From positions 1-13,931 of the forward strand of contig JAITEK010000008.1 of NCBI GenBank assembly GCA_031282085.1: 13,931 nucleotides of DNA, in the 5' to 3' direction. The DNA comes from Coriobacteriales bacterium. Its GTDB lineage: Bacteria > Actinomycetota > Coriobacteriia > Coriobacteriales > UBA8131. A program made the translations under genes and the position numbers. A model generated the notes under the pieces. It did not search any database, was not told where the DNA came from, and saw nothing but the letters and a program-made list of their open reading frames with translations. Below, in pieces: positions 13,728-13,931 of this stretch. Position 1 is the first letter of the stretch. Each line of letters starts with the position of its first letter.

Positions 13728-13931
13728 TCAACGCCCTTTGCGGTTCAGCCGATAGAGGAGGTTGAGGCCGCGCAGGGTGAGGGTGTCGTCCACGTGCGCC
13801 TCATGGGCCAGCATACCAGCGATGGCGTCGGCGTCCGTGCCCGTTATGACCACTTCGCCCGTCTGCCCCAGTTCGTCCCAGACCATGTCGAGCAGGCCGT
13901 CGATACGCGCGGTCTCGCCAAAGACAAAGCC
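13728..13931 (-). CDS. coaX: Type III pantothenate kinase, C-terminal part (5' end outside window)
   Basis: CoaX phosphorylates pantothenate, the first step of coenzyme A synthesis, and belongs to the ASKHA fold. Only the last 67 residues are in the window. They read GFVFGETARIDGLLDMVWDEL at the edge, then VVITGTDADAIA, which corresponds to the usual ATGG-type nucleotide-binding segment, and end in DDTLTLRGLNLLYRLNRKGR, matching the typical final 'D..LTL.GL..IY..N' block. The TGA at 13730-13728 lies three nt before the TTG of the GH25 gene, so both are probably one transcription unit. The call rests on the C-terminal block only. Confidence 0.85.
   Translation of the reverse strand, partial: GFVFGETARIDGLLDMVWDELGQTGEVVITGTDADAIAGMLAHEAHVDDTLTLRGLNLLYRLNRKGR

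Overview
The window is a compact, GC-rich, almost fully coding housekeeping segment. The gene content is high-GC Gram-positive in character but the layout is Firmicute-like: RNase J, a bacterial M16 peptidase beside polynucleotide phosphorylase, type III pantothenate kinase, and frequent TTG/GTG starts behind strong Shine-Dalgarno (SD) sequences. I infer Actinomycetota, class Coriobacteriia or a relative, with moderate confidence; there is no rRNA here to settle it. No mobile element, phage gene, CRISPR array, tRNA or rRNA was seen.

Layout. Positions 1-7123 hold a same-strand (+) series: 3' part of pnp, an M16 metallopeptidase, dapB, an aspartate kinase gene whose frame is broken near 3021-3028, dapA and ribonuclease J. 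This joins RNA turnover (PNPase, RNase J) to the aspartate-to-diaminopimelate branch that makes lysine and peptidoglycan precursors. From memory, the order parallels the Bacillus subtilis pnpA-mlpA-dapG-dapA-rnjB neighbourhood. A class I archaeal-type aldolase gene (+) follows, with its own likely promoter.

Positions 8137-8387 are a convergent gap between the aldolase and an unusual methionyl-tRNA synthetase gene on the minus strand. The gap holds hairpins and three copies of a 30-nt palindromic repeat. Divergent from metG, and preceded by a possible 11-codon leader ORF, is queA (queuosine synthesis). Two more copies of the repeat follow it in a 45-nt direct duplication. A cytoplasmic alpha/beta hydrolase gene (+) then converges, 11 nt apart, on a minus-strand pair: coaX (its 5' part lies beyond the right edge) and a membrane-anchored GH25 lysozyme-like gene.

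Most of the window is ordinary core metabolism. The points worth a second look are the aspartate kinase frameshift, the divergent MetRS with altered HIGH and KMSKS signatures, the repeat family with a paired compensatory change in its stem, an 11-bp stem-loop in the RNase J leader, and the leader ORF overlapping the queA start. I found no convincing new multi-gene system.
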